A stretch of DNA of 64,000 nucleotides from Floccularia luteovirens (Eukaryota; Basidiomycota; Agaricomycetes; Agaricales; Squamanitaceae), in contig VSJF01000004.1 of NCBI GenBank assembly GCA_009739215.1, positions 1,302,001 to 1,366,000 of the forward strand. The letters run 5' to 3'. How positions within the stretch are numbered: the stretch's first letter is position 1; the number at the start of each line of letters is the position of its first letter. The translations under genes were made by a program, and so were the position numbers. This document shows, piece by piece, positions 40,349 through 50,644 of this stretch. The notes beneath the pieces are model-generated. The model was not told the DNA's origin and did not search any database. It saw only the letters and a list, made by a program, of their open reading frames with translations.

Positions 40349-41952
40349 TCAGATCCAGCCAGCAGGTGTCACTGAAGCACTATGATTTCTCTGGCTTTTC
40401 TTTCGAAGAGAAGCTTCTTTAGGCTTGTGAGTGAGTGGTGGTGTGATAGGCGTGGTATCACTAGATATAACTGATTCCTGCTTGCTTCTTGGCTCGGAAG
40501 AGTCAGAATTACGAAGGTCTGATTTGAAATCACTTTCTACACGTTCCACAAGGGTATGCAGGCTGCAAACGGAGGCATGGAGGCTGTGGACTGATCCATT
40601 AATGCTATTGCTGCTCGTGCCGCGGGTATGTAAACGGGGTCCCTGACGGAGGCGCAGCTCCTCCGTGCAAAGCCTGTGAAGACCTTCCAAGTTAAGGTAG
40701 GCTGCTTCGTCCCGAAGCTCCAAAAGTGCTTCGAGTCGAGACTGCGAGGATGAATGAAGCTGTGCTGCTCTTGGTAGGAGTTCTGGAAAATCAAGAGTTC
40801 CGTAAGGTGAGCGCAAGTAGTTGAGAATATGCGCGTATCTAACCGTAGGAAAGGTGTGTCAGACAATTAAGTTTTAAATTTTGAAATTTACACTTACGGA
40901 GCACTGGGACGATCGATGAATAGGTGTACACTAAGAGGGGACTGAGATGCATGGCCTTGTGAAGTAAGATGACGACGATAAACACCCGTGTCATCGCTCG
41001 ATGTCGAATATACAGATGAAGCGTCAGAATCCCTGCTTTTTGGACAAAGAGATGATAGATAGTCCGAAAGATTCGATGGTCGCGAAAGTAGGGTCTCCAT
41101 TGTTGTACGGTAGGTTTGTGTACAGGTTTCGAGGATAATGATGGTATTTGAAGGATTAATTTCGCCTTTTGGTACATCAGACATGAGAATGGCGTTGAAT
41201 GGTGGTATTTGTGATGCTGGAATGTTGATAGAAGGAAGTGGCGGAGCGTCAAAATATTCTTCCGAGCGTGTTTTGAGGGACGATCGCAAAGACTGCAAAG
41301 ACGCGGTAGGGGGAGCAGGAGGGATGCGTGTTGGCTTCTTTGGACTTATTTGAACCCCTGGCACTTCACGTTCCACATGTACTGGAAGTGGAGGCAGAGG
41401 TGGACTGCATGGTTGAGAGGAGTCTTCACATGTTTCAGGTTCGGAGGAAGTATCAGTCAACAGAGGCTTGAGTTGCTCGCGGACGGGTCTGCTTGATTTA
41501 CCATCGAATGTACTCCTTGATTCATCAATGGTAAATGTTTCTTCTTTGTTCATCAGATCTCGAGACCGAGAACGAGAACGAGAAGAGGATTTTCCATCAT
41601 AGGTGAGCCTAACTCCGGTCTCGCGGAGGGCTTCGTCTGGTGTCTTTACAATCGTTGCACCAGAACCAAGAGCGCCGATTCTGGAATTAGAAAGGAGTTC
41701 GATGGAACGAAAGGGTTTAGGCTCAGAAATGCGGGTAGGTTTGGAAGGGGTATATGGAGAGGAAGAGGAAGATTGCGTAGAAGTACGAGACAACCAGTGC
41801 ATCGTATTGGAAATTGAAGGACGACTAGGAGTGAGTAGAGAGGGAGTGTGAGAGTTGGGAGACGAAACGAGAGGATATGATATAGAGGACTGGTGAGGAG
41901 TGTGGGATACGCGTGGAATATGCGAACGAGGCTTGGTGGACGAGTTCATCAT
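40349..41952 (-). CDS. Uncharacterised Pro/Ser-rich protein with a BTB/T1-like domain
   Basis: Not recognised at gene level. The N-terminal 250 residues are low-complexity (Ser/Pro/Thr/Arg), with an SRSRSRSRD stretch and poly-Pro segments (PCSPPLPPLPVH, RIPPAPPTASLQ). The C-terminal part resembles a BTB/potassium-channel-tetramerisation fold: IIILETCTQTYRTTMETLLS, SVHLFIDRPSAP joined over an intron (about 40835-40897) to YAHILNYLRSP, then FPELLPRAAQLHSSSQSRLE and LRDEAAYLNLEGLHRLCTEE. The phrase FIDRPS..YAHILNYLR is close to the FxDRD...YILNYLR pattern of KCTD-type T1 domains. No channel or Kelch part is present. About 520 residues. Probably a protein-protein adaptor; function unknown. Confidence 0.7.
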
Positions 41953-42082
41953 GGCAGAACTAGGAATTGGAATTAAAGAATGATATTCTCATTGTTCTCA
42001 ACGGTGATGGGCATATAGGCTTTGTTCTCTCGTTGGTCAAGTCTACTTTGTCTATTGTCCATTATGTAATCCTCTCTCTCCT

Positions 42083-42685
42083 TTGTTCTTGATGGATCAA
42101 CAAACGACAAAATCTTTTCAGCTAGCCTTGCCTTTTGCCTTGCTTCCTGCTTCCCCCGCTCTCGCTGCCCTTCACTCCTCCCCTCTCTTCACTCTCTCAC
42201 ATCCTCACTCCCTATGCAAGTTCTGTGGCATCTATTTACACCTCGGAAATAGCGCTACGAAGACCATCCGTCGTAGGCGTACTAAGAATGGTCTCGTGCG
42301 AATTATAACGACAAACTGCTACTCGTGTGGTGCAATAAACGACGTCGTGTTGAACAAGGCAATCACTCCCCAACTTCTGCAAGCACCATCATCAGACAGC
42401 AGTCAGGACCCAAGTCTTCAATCACACTCCGCAGTCACTCCTACTTGTTCAAAAACGCTCCCTGGATTGCCGAGCACGCACACTATTCCATACAACACGC
42501 GCAGCTCTCCTGTATCACCTGCACGTTCACCCTTGGTACCTTCCACCGAAAAACAGAAACGAGCTCGTCCCAAGAAGACCGGACTGCAAGAATTACTAGC
42601 GCGAACTCGTGAAGCAAAAGAAGCGAAACGAAATAGCGACAACAAAGAGTCTGGAGGGTTATCGGCCTTTCTGAATGATTTATGA
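42083..42685 (+). CDS. RNase P/MRP subunit of the Rpr2/Rpp21/Snm1 family
   Basis: Likely protein subunit of RNase P or RNase MRP, acting in tRNA or rRNA processing. Single exon, 200 residues. The zinc-ribbon pairs are CKFCG and, 35 residues later, CYSCGAIND, separated by a basic stretch (TIRRRRTKNGLVRIITTNC) typical of the Rpr2 fold. Upstream is a helical segment (LALPFALLPASPALAAL). The C-terminal half is Ser/Pro-rich and basic (KQKRARPKKTGLQELLARTR) and ends LSAFLNDL. The metal ligands are complete. A second Met at 42095 is an alternative start. Snm1 versus Rpp21 cannot be settled from sequence alone. Confidence 0.75.
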   Translation: MFLMDQQTTKSFQLALPFALLPASPALAALHSSPLFTLSHPHSLCKFCGIYLHLGNSATKTIRRRRTKNGLVRIITTNCYSCGAINDVVLNKAITPQLLQAPSSDSSQDPSLQSHSAVTPTCSKTLPGLPSTHTIPYNTRSSPVSPARSPLVPSTEKQKRARPKKTGLQELLARTREAKEAKRNSDNKESGGLSAFLNDL

Positions 42686-42793
42686 ACAATTGTTATCTAG
42701 AAATATACCATACAGTGTAATCTAATCAGTATCGTCATGATACAATTTTGAATATCTTTCAGCTCCTCCGATTCCGATGTCCTTGAGTTTTGT

Positions 42794-44074
42794 TCACCCT
42801 GTACTTCTGGTCTGATGAATCGTCCCGGCCAGAAAGGTATGTAGACTGAAATGGCGAATAAAAAGTGGCAAGGTATCCAGTCCATAAAAGAACCCCTCAG
42901 AAGAAGCGAGATGCCCCTGAAATCCCTCAGACAATTCCACCACACGATATGCAGACCGGATCTGTTCATAGATGAGTGACAATCACAAATCCAAAATTGC
43001 AAACGCCTACCAAAATCCCAATGCAACTCAGGATCAAAGCGCCAGCAAGGGTGCGCCACGAATTGTACCACGGCTTGTGGTTATCCATGGTCCATGTGTC
43101 CGGAGAATATTTCCGAACCCGATATAAGAATACCAGATATATGCAAGTAAAGACAGAAAACGATAAAAGTTGAACAGCAAGACCTGCAAGGAATACCTTT
43201 AGATATATTAATAAGCTGTGTTGCTCAAATTAATTAGTGCTTAAGACCATACATGAGAGCCAGCTAAAGCTTTCTTTGGTTCATTTGCTGATACGGACAT
43301 GGCTCCTCCAATGGCCTGTGAAGATATAGTAAAATCTTGTTTACATGCGCAAATTTTTCACTAACCTGGATAAGGAATGTAGTTATATCTGATGAAACAA
43401 AAATGAGAGTAATGCGTCGTGCAGAAACAATGAGGTGCTGATCAGCATGCAAGTATCTTGCTAATCGCCCAAGTAAGACGTAATCAGCTGCAATGAATGC
43501 GCATGGCTAGAATGAGGCCAGACATTAAATATGCACACGAGTGTGACAAGATAGTACTCACAGATAGAACGACTAGGACGTACTCCGCAATGTAGATACC
43601 TTTAGACTCTGGATGCACATGTAGGCCGAAACGTGTCCCTATGCCCATGGAAAATGCTACCAATACCATTGTCAATACAACACTGATTTTTTTGTAGGCA
43701 TGGTGGCCCCTGTTCTAACATACTGTATGTGCCTATTACCATGGACAGCATCCATTTCGCCCCCCATCGCTTGATGAACCATGATTGTAATAATCCCACA
43801 GATAGAACTAAAGCTGAATTACATACTAATATTAGCTTGGAGGCATGGGTGTGGAGATTGTAAGCGTACCAAATGCTATACCAGTCAAAGCGTTGGATGC
43901 AATATATTTCAGAGGATTATTGGGGTCATGTCGCGGATCAGAATTTGAGCCAGCGACAAGGGCAGCATTTACAGCCGGCGTGATGTAAATCAATGATACC
44001 AAAATCGGTGAATAAATTCTAACGTTCGTATAGAACCGCGACATGGCAAGAGGAAGGGAATTGGTGGAATCCAA
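42794..44074 (-). CDS. RTA1-like seven-helix membrane protein, apparent frame break in the last helix
   Basis: Member of the fungal RTA1/RSB1/Pug1 family of seven-span membrane proteins linked to lipid-drug resistance. Start MDSTNSLPLAMSRFYTNVRI, then hydrophobic segments VSLIYITPAVNAALVAG, LVLSVGLLQSWFIKRWGAKW, GIYIAEYVLVVLSPCAFIAA, DYVLLGRLARYLHADQHLIV, DITTFLIQAIGGAMS, LAGLAVQLLSFSVFTCIYLV and LAGALILSCIGILI. The family signature RSAYRVVELSEGFQGHLAS and FFYGLDTLPL then appears. Right after LPL the expected last helix (FAISVYIPFWPGRFI) continues in a different frame; the original frame stops at 42794, the shifted one at 42697. A one-base change in a T5 run near 42859-42863 would restore it. 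Confidence 0.82.
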
Positions 44075-44489
44075 AGAGTAAGGAAGCGTTTGTTTGATTT
44101 GTATCCTCGTTACTCAACATCCCTCTGTCATCAATCAGATCTTTCGGGCCCCGTTAGCTTCCGACATTAGAGCTGAGAAGAAGACTCTACTACTCTATAA
44201 TTATCTTACGGGAGCAAGCTTGCCATTGCACCGGGCCGGCTATGAATATATGATGCTTGATGGAATCCTGTTACTGAATCACATAAGCACATTTAGCCTT
44301 GAAGGTCAAAAAAAGCCTCAACTGATCTTCAAAAGGAAAAGAAACCCCTACTGGTATCCTGTGTAACTGAGGGAACGATTGGAGCTTAAATCATTATTGG
44401 TATATATAAGTTGGGTACGAAGGTACAAGTTCCATTGTTCGGTAACTGGCCAATAAACCCTTAATCCCCAAGAGGATCGTTGTGTAGCA
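44075..44489. other. Intergenic region between the RTA1-like gene and the small 44490-44923 gene
   Basis: About 415 bases; RTA1-like promoter and the 3' flank of the next minus-strand gene. A 90-codon plus-strand frame (44094-44366) has no recognisable content and is not called. Confidence 0.4.
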
Positions 44490-44923
44490 TCAATTTTTAT
44501 GTGCCCAAAGATCGTATAACTCCTTATCCGCTGGATCGAAACAAGTCAGAAGGGCAGGGTCGGAACGGACAATTCGTCGTCTCGTGAGGGTGGGTGGGAT
44601 AGAAGACGACGCGAGGACAGTACTAAAGGTCGACCGGCTTGTGTCCAGATGGAATGAAGGTGATTCAGAGAGTGTGGATGTCGGCGAGTTATCAAGCGTT
44701 GAGAACTTTCAATGGTTCATTAGCAAGGAAATAAGTAATTTGTATCAGAACACACACCTCTCCGGACATACGTATGTTGGATAAATTCTGCGCATTTGGT
44801 GTCAGAGGACTTGCATGTTGTCCTTGAAATTTTGTTAGGTGAGCTAGAAGCAGTTGGTAAAGTTGATAGACTCTCACTAATGGTAGGGGATGAAACTGGG
44901 GATCGAGGAGCGTCGTCAGTCAT
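44490..44923 (-). CDS. Small unrecognised protein with a conserved-looking C-terminus
   Basis: Not recognised. Start MTDDAPRSPVSSPTISESLS, a Ser/Thr/Pro-rich disordered half, then KCAEFIQHTYVRRG. An intron (donor GTGTGT, acceptor GAAAG, about 44702-44754) joins to FSTLDNSPTSTLSESPS. The end is RRRIVRSDPALLTCFDPADK then ELYDLWAHKN. About 125 residues, no signal peptide or membrane helix. The dense, non-repetitive C-terminal 30 residues contrast with the rest and look like a short linear motif or small helix kept by selection. It is divergent from VID27 across a 184-base promoter with a perfect inverted repeat. An alternative joining frame ends LSVPTLPF but looks less protein-like. Confidence 0.5.
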
Positions 44924-44988
44924 ATCACAATGTTGGTGTTGGCTACCTAGAAAGGTAATTTTTGCCCCTTTGATTCTGTGACCCTTAT

Positions 44989-45007
44989 GTCGTGACGTAG
45001 TCACGAC
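44989..45007. promoter_or_regulatory. Perfect inverted repeat in the divergent promoter of the small gene and VID27
   Basis: Arms GTCGTGAC and GTCACGAC, 8 bases each with a 3-base centre, lie about 66 bases upstream of the small gene's start and 100 bases upstream of the VID27 start. The TGACG half-sites resemble bZIP (CREB/ATF-type) sites. Function is inferred. Confidence 0.45.
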
Positions 45008-45107
45008 GTGAAAGTGGATCAAAGACCACCATTTACTTTCTATACCTTGTGCTTTGTTTCACCACTCTTTCCACTGTCGAACCCATATTACTAGCGAGAA
45101 GACAACG

Positions 45108-47966
45108 ATGAACATCTTCAGGAGCCGTAAGTAATTTGATCAATGATAAGAACGTTTTCAATGTCTAACTAAATCGATCGACAGTCATCGGCAAAGTTTG
45201 GCGTTAGTAGTTCTCACTCTAAGTATATCGATCACTGTTGACTCTAGCTGGAACAGAGGACCCAAATGCTGCTGAAGTAGTCAAGATATCATCTGGTACG
45301 TTGTTGTATCGTAAATCTTCTATCTTCATGTTCAATTCTCACCATTTATTAAAGGTCAACTCTATCTAGTTCGTCCAGGAAATATCAGGACATCTAGAGA
45401 ATGCATGTGAGTATTCCATTCATTCTGTGAACTGATTATAAAACTGCTCGAAGATATAACGAAGCAATGGCTACCATCCGTCGTGTACCTTCTGTCGAGC
45501 ACAATTTCCAGCTTGTCATAACCAGAGTCTATGAAGATGGTGATCAAGAATTGTTAGAAGACGAGGATGAGAGTGAGCTATACTCACATCAGTGTAATAA
45601 CTTATCATATAATACTCGCACAGCTGACGAGGAAAGAGTATTTCTGATTAGTGAAGAACTTGAATTTCGCACTGGAACAACCGACGGCGACCCAAACTTC
45701 TTATGGCGCGATTTGCACGGCGACATAGACGAATTCTATGAATATGTAGCAGCTGGCACTAACGAACCAACAAGAGCCTTCTTCGAGACATGTATGTATC
45801 GTGCGATGTTTGAAAGAAAGTATAAGAAAAGTGCAGACAACACTCAAGATTCAGACTTCGAAGAGTTTATATGGCAGTGAGTGATAACCTTACTGGGTTT
45901 CACCTTGTTTCGTAACATATATCCAAGCCCTCCTGTCAAACCCACTAAGCCCTCTCCTCGCAAAAAAGTCGGGAAAACAGCCCAAGTATCTCCTACCACC
46001 TCTCCTGCACAATTCAAATCTTCTGGATCTCCTGAACTCCCCAAGGAACCTGCTCCTGTAGTCAAAGTTGCACAAGCCCCACCATCCACGAATATTCTTG
46101 CAACTCAGGAAGCGGAGTTGTATCTATGGGATCCTGCTGAAGAAGTATTTCTGAACCAAGGCATAGTTACCGCTAGGATTGAGGAACAACCAAATGTGAA
46201 CTATGTATACTGGCTCACCGCTTCCAATGACCAGGGTCTATTGTTAGCACATAAGATCGCGTCAAGCATGAACCAGCGGCTTTCCCATAGAATGCTTTCC
46301 CTTACGTGGAACCACTTAGGTGATGACGGCTCCCAGAGCAGCTGGCTTTTCAAGTTTGATACTGAAGAAACTTTCACAAATATGCATACTATTTTCACCC
46401 AATGCCTATGGCAAACCCTCCATCAGTCACCATGGGGAAAGGCAAAGGTATGATCTATCTGCGTATGCTAAGACGATTCGGCTCACTTGATTCACTAGGC
46501 CGATGAACAGAGTTATATGCTCAGTTCTACTGAAGACATAGAGATGCGTGATGCTTCTGACTCTGAAGATGATGAAGAGGAAGTCCAGTCCGAGTTAGAT
46601 CCCGAAGAAGGTATGTTCCACCGGAATCGAATTCTTCGCAGTATTCATTCTTGTGTCGATAGAGGCCAGCGATGAGGAAGAGGATGAATTGGAAGAACTT
46701 CCACCAGCCTTCAGCAAGGGTGATCGTAATTCACAGCTTACTGTGGGGTATAAGGGCGATAGGTCATACGTTGTTCGTGGTAACAATATTGGTGTCTTCA
46801 ACCACGCAAGCGACTATTCAGTCAAATACTACGCTACCATTGGGAATATCTCCACTCCCAAGGGAAAGGGTTTCAAACCAAAGCATGTTCGTACTGATAA
46901 ATATTTGTTAGTTTGCAATACTGATTCATCTATAAAATAGGTTATGCTTCATGACCAAGATACCAAGATGATTCTGATGAATCCCAACGATCAAAACGCT
47001 CTGTATAGCATGGATATTGAACGCGGCAAGATTGTAGAAGAGTGGAAAGTGCACGATGACATTGCTGTCGACCACATTGCCCCAGAGAACAAATTTGCTC
47101 CCACTACAAGAGAACAGACTATCGTTGGTGCTTCGCATAACGCTCTTTTCCGCATCGATCCTCGTGTCTCTGGTACAAAACTTGTCGATAGTCAGCTGAA
47201 GCAATATGTCTCCAAGAACAAGTTTTCTAGTGTCACGACCACCGCAGGTGGAAAGATTGCAGTATCAAGTGAGAAGGGTGATATCCGGCTGTTCGATTCC
47301 ATTGGGAAAAACGCCAAGACGGCACTCCCACCTTTGGGTGACCCCATCACTGGTATCGATGTTACTGCTGATGGACGTTATATCGTGGCTACAACAAAGA
47401 CGTATCTTTTGTTGATTGACACATTGATAGGGGAGGGAAGATATGCAGGACAGCTCGGCTTTGATCGCAGTTTCCCTGCTACCACGAAGCCCATTCCTCG
47501 ACGGCTGCAACTCCGTAATGAACATGTCGCCTACATGGGACATGACATCAATTTTACACCTGCCAGGTAAGAGATATCACACGAGCGTTAATATTGTACA
47601 AACAAAATTTCAGGTTCAATCAAGGCGAAGGTCAAGAAGAAAATGCTATAGTCACATCCACGGGACAATTTGTTGTTGCTTGGGATTTCGCCAAGGTCAA
47701 GAAGGGTTACCTGGACAGATATGAAATCAAGAAGTATGAAGACCATGTCGTACAAGACAACTTCAGGTTTGGGGATGATAAAGAAATTGTAATGTGCCCT
47801 TGTTTGTTCTTGAAAGTGGATGTTAACGTCAATTAATCAGATTGTCGCATTGGACAACAATGTCTTGGCAATCAACAAGAAGAACCTGAAGAGACCGACA
47901 CGCCACTCTCTGGGAGCCTCTGCACCACTGCAGAGTCGGTCTAATATTGTCAATGCCCCATACTGA
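45108..47966 (+). CDS. VID27: VID27-family cytoplasmic WD40-like protein
   Basis: Homologue of yeast Vid27, named for vacuolar import and degradation; its molecular function is not established. Start MNIFRSLIGKVWPGTEDPNA assembled over two tiny introns, then GQLYLVRPGNIRTSRECIYN and RRVPSVEHNFQLVITRVYED. The PH-like middle includes EERVFLISEELEFRTGTTDG and FLWRDLHGDIDEFYEYVAAG. Another block is EAELYLWDPAEEVFLNQGIV and WLFKFDTEETFTNMHTIF. Acidic linkers follow (EDDEEEVQSELDPEE). The C-terminal beta-propeller begins RSYVVRGNNIGVFNHASD and contains LHDQDTKMILMNPNDQNALY, DIERGKIVEEWKVHDDIAVD, KIAVSSEKGDIRLFDSIGKN and IVTSTGQFVVAWDFAKVKKG. It ends SNIVNAPY. About 780 residues. Confidence 0.93.
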
Positions 47967-48201
47967 TCTAGTGCTTCATACTAATTATTATTCTTGGTCG
48001 CACTGTTCTTGTTTAACACATCTCTTGACAGGATTGTAGATTAGCTCCCAGATATCAAATCATTGTTCATGTAAGTTTATACAACACATAATACAAAGGT
48101 GTACTGTATGAAGTCCTCTGTCTGTTCTACCGTCCATATTCTAAGATTTGTTTCACCGCTGTACGTAATGATTTAACTATGATGATGTTTCAGTCCACTT
48201 G

Positions 48202-48870
48202 TCAGCTTTTCGAAGACGATGGTACAGTCCGATGGTTTGATAATTTATTCCGTGGCCCATCTCTGGAATCTACATATCGTCCAATACCTAGGTGCCATGC
48301 TATACGAGGTATCATCAGTGATAACCCCAAGACCACGGTCGCCAATAACACCGGGCTCCAGTTGTGAACTTCCCACTTCTGGTCACCAAGAGCCCATAGA
48401 GTCACAATAATGTGGAAGATATCGCCAATGAGGAGAGGGGTAAGTAATGAGAATACGATTTTCTCCTGTAAGGCTAGATTTCCATGGAGGTGCTTCCTTG
48501 CTGCGGACAGCACACAAAAGTTGATTAAGCCAATTAAAGCGCAGACATGTGAGAGCTGTATGGTAGTTACAAGAGTTGCTTTCGGCAACACCTTGTATGG
48601 TAAGATTTCTTCAGGCCAAGGAGCCTGTCCGTTATGTGTCTGATCGAGCGCATAAGATTCACTCGGAAGGAAAATATATGGAAAACTTACGCTTACTGGA
48701 TCCCTAGGTATATTGATGATATTGTTCAGATTTTTTTCGGGTAGAGAACAATGTAATAGAAATACGCACAAGAAAGTCCCCAAGAATCCGATCGATGTCA
48801 ACAATGGCTCATAAGCAGCAAAGCAATAATAATAAAAATTAGGGATTGCTGAGGAGGGTACGGGGACCAT
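48202..48870 (-). CDS. Four-helix membrane protein, DUF7704-like
   Basis: Small membrane protein of unknown role. Start MVPVPSSAIPNFYYYCFAAY is preferred over an upstream Met because IPNFYYYCFAAYEPLLTS matches the usual beginning of this fungal family. Hydrophobic segments: LTSIGFLGTFLCVFLLHC, LSHVCALIGLINFCVLSAA, IVFSLLTPLLIGDIFHIIVT and VLLATVVLGLSLMIPRIAW. The frame is open throughout, but a likely intron (donor GTAAGC after PRDP, acceptor GGACAG near 48626) would join PRDP to APWPEEILPYKV and remove a stretch lacking family character. It ends in a Ser-rich tail. DUF7704 is assigned from memory of the family pattern, so confidence is moderate. Confidence 0.65.
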   Translation of the reverse strand: MVPVPSSAIPNFYYYCFAAYEPLLTSIGFLGTFLCVFLLHCSLPEKNLNNIINIPRDPVSVSFPYIFLPSESYALDQTHNGQAPWPEEILPYKVLPKATLVTTIQLSHVCALIGLINFCVLSAARKHLHGNLALQEKIVFSLLTPLLIGDIFHIIVTLWALGDQKWEVHNWSPVLLATVVLGLSLMIPRIAWHLGIGRYVDSRDGPRNKLSNHRTVPSSSKS

Positions 48871-50644
48871 CACTGACGCAGAAAATCTAGCTAAGAGGCC
48901 AGGATTGAGAAAATGTGTATAAGGTAAAAAAAATAATACGGAACATGAATAAAGAGGAAACACGGCCCTCCCATTGCAACGGACCGCCACTTTGTTTGAA
49001 AACTATTTGACAGCTGTCTAAGATCTAAACGTTCACACAACAAGTAATCTGTAACATATTTCCCCGAGGCAATATCATTTCCAGAATCAAACGCGTCTGA
49101 CGTGTTCGTAATCATGTGTTACGTGATTTATTATCATGTGTCACGACAACTCTCCGTGACCTGCCCTTAACTTGACTCTCTAAATTCGGAAATAAAAATT
49201 AATTCTTCTTTTCTCATCTTACATTCACGGTCTTCTACTATGGTTGGTGAGCAATCTCCATATTATACAGCCTAATGGCGAAGACCCAGAAAACACTGTA
49301 TGTGCAGATGAAGGATATAATGCGTCTCCTCTATATACTAGATACAGGAGCTTGCTTCGCTTCTTTCTAACATTTCACATGCCCAGCTTTTTTATACATT
49401 CTCTATGGATCAAAACTTGTGGGCCATACATACTGGCGAGAAATTATAGTTCCGCAGTTCATTCGCAGATTCAGTACCGCATGCTGTTATCTGACCTCAT
49501 CCACGTGTAGACTAAACTCCTTTTATCTTTTTTTTAATGTGATGTTCCGGGAACTGCGGATTGAATGAATAGTGAGATGGTAGAGCTGGTGCGAGTCGGT
49601 CCATATGGGTGAGTGGGGAACCCTTACTTTTATGGATGTCCGACTTGTATAATTTACAGCCAAGTCGATGAGTGGCCGCGCTACGTGTTTTTGTAGTTAT
49701 CCTCAAGTCTTTTGTCAGGTCATAGTTATCCGCTATCTAGCATGAGCGGCCCTGGCCTCGCATCGATGATTCTGGAGCCGCTGTTCAAGTCCAAGTTTAA
49801 TTATATAAGAATTTTAAGAGCCTTAACTTAGCACGCAGTAGTTGACAAGCGCTTTCTCATGAAATTATCAAAGTACGTTGAAACGCTACCGATGCGGTTC
49901 TCGGAGTTCGAGCAATTCCGAAACTATCGTTGTACAGATCCATCTGGGACGATGTATCTAATTTTATCATCACAAGAAAAGGGGCTGTCCTGTAGTACTC
50001 ATGTATTCAGCAGCTGTTCGCAGCCTTTTAGCAAAATTAAATCTGGGGCTTCAAGGTACCATAATGATGAGTACCTTTTTATGGCACACTGTCTAGTGTC
50101 ATAGGACTGATCACTCTTCATGACACAATTAGCTAACTTATAGCCATATGTAGTCACACCGAGAGTGGATAACCCAGAACGAATGAAGAACTGAACATAC
50201 AAAATCTACCCAGGACTTCTCCATCTGTTTATGTTTCTTCTCAGATTTGTTGGTCTGAATCGCTGGAGATGTGGGGGATGACTATGCTTAGGAAGTATAA
50301 GCCCGGCCTCCTCTGATGATTTTCCGTACACAGCACAGGGAGAAGATCCCAACAAGCTAGCATCATAAACATCTGAGAAATCCCATCTTGCTTACTTCAT
50401 GGTCGCATATTCAATATTTAATTGGGCTTGTTTCAGAAATGACCAATTATAAAAGCATAGAACAAGCTGGTGTAGGTGGTAGCGTAAACGAAGTTACTGT
50501 CAGTGTGAAGCGCAAAGCCTTAATTCAGTTCACGTGTTTAATCACGGGATGAATTTTGTACCTCACGTGAGCATTGTCTTGATCTTATCTGACGTCAGAA
50601 ATGTAACTCACTTATCCTTATCAATTTCTAATAGTGACCTCACC
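48871..50644. other. Gene-poor interval before the HAAO gene
   Basis: About 1.77 kb without a supported gene. It starts with the promoter of the membrane-protein gene, which contains two copies of ATCATGTGTYACG at 49111-49145. A pyrimidine-rich leader followed by ATG at 49240 suggests a small plus-strand gene (49240 to about 49540) that I could not resolve; YGSKLVGHTYWREIIVPQFI can be read near 49411-49470. An 81-codon frame at 49859-50104 has no recognisable content. The last 120 bases hold two CACGTG cores (50531 and 50564) upstream of HAAO. Confidence 0.4.
50563..50570. promoter_or_regulatory. TCACGTGA E-box upstream of HAAO
   Basis: 8-base palindrome 75 bases before the HAAO start codon; another CACGTG core lies at 50531-50536. 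Possible bHLH factor site; inference. Confidence 0.35.

Noticed and set aside
42418..42689. Minus-strand frames antisense to the RNase P/MRP subunit gene
   Set aside because: The plus-strand frame has the complete zinc-ribbon motif; the antisense frames show none.
44094..44366. 90-codon plus-strand frame upstream of the RTA1-like gene
   Set aside because: No recognisable motif, atypical composition, and it lies in promoter DNA of the opposite-strand gene.
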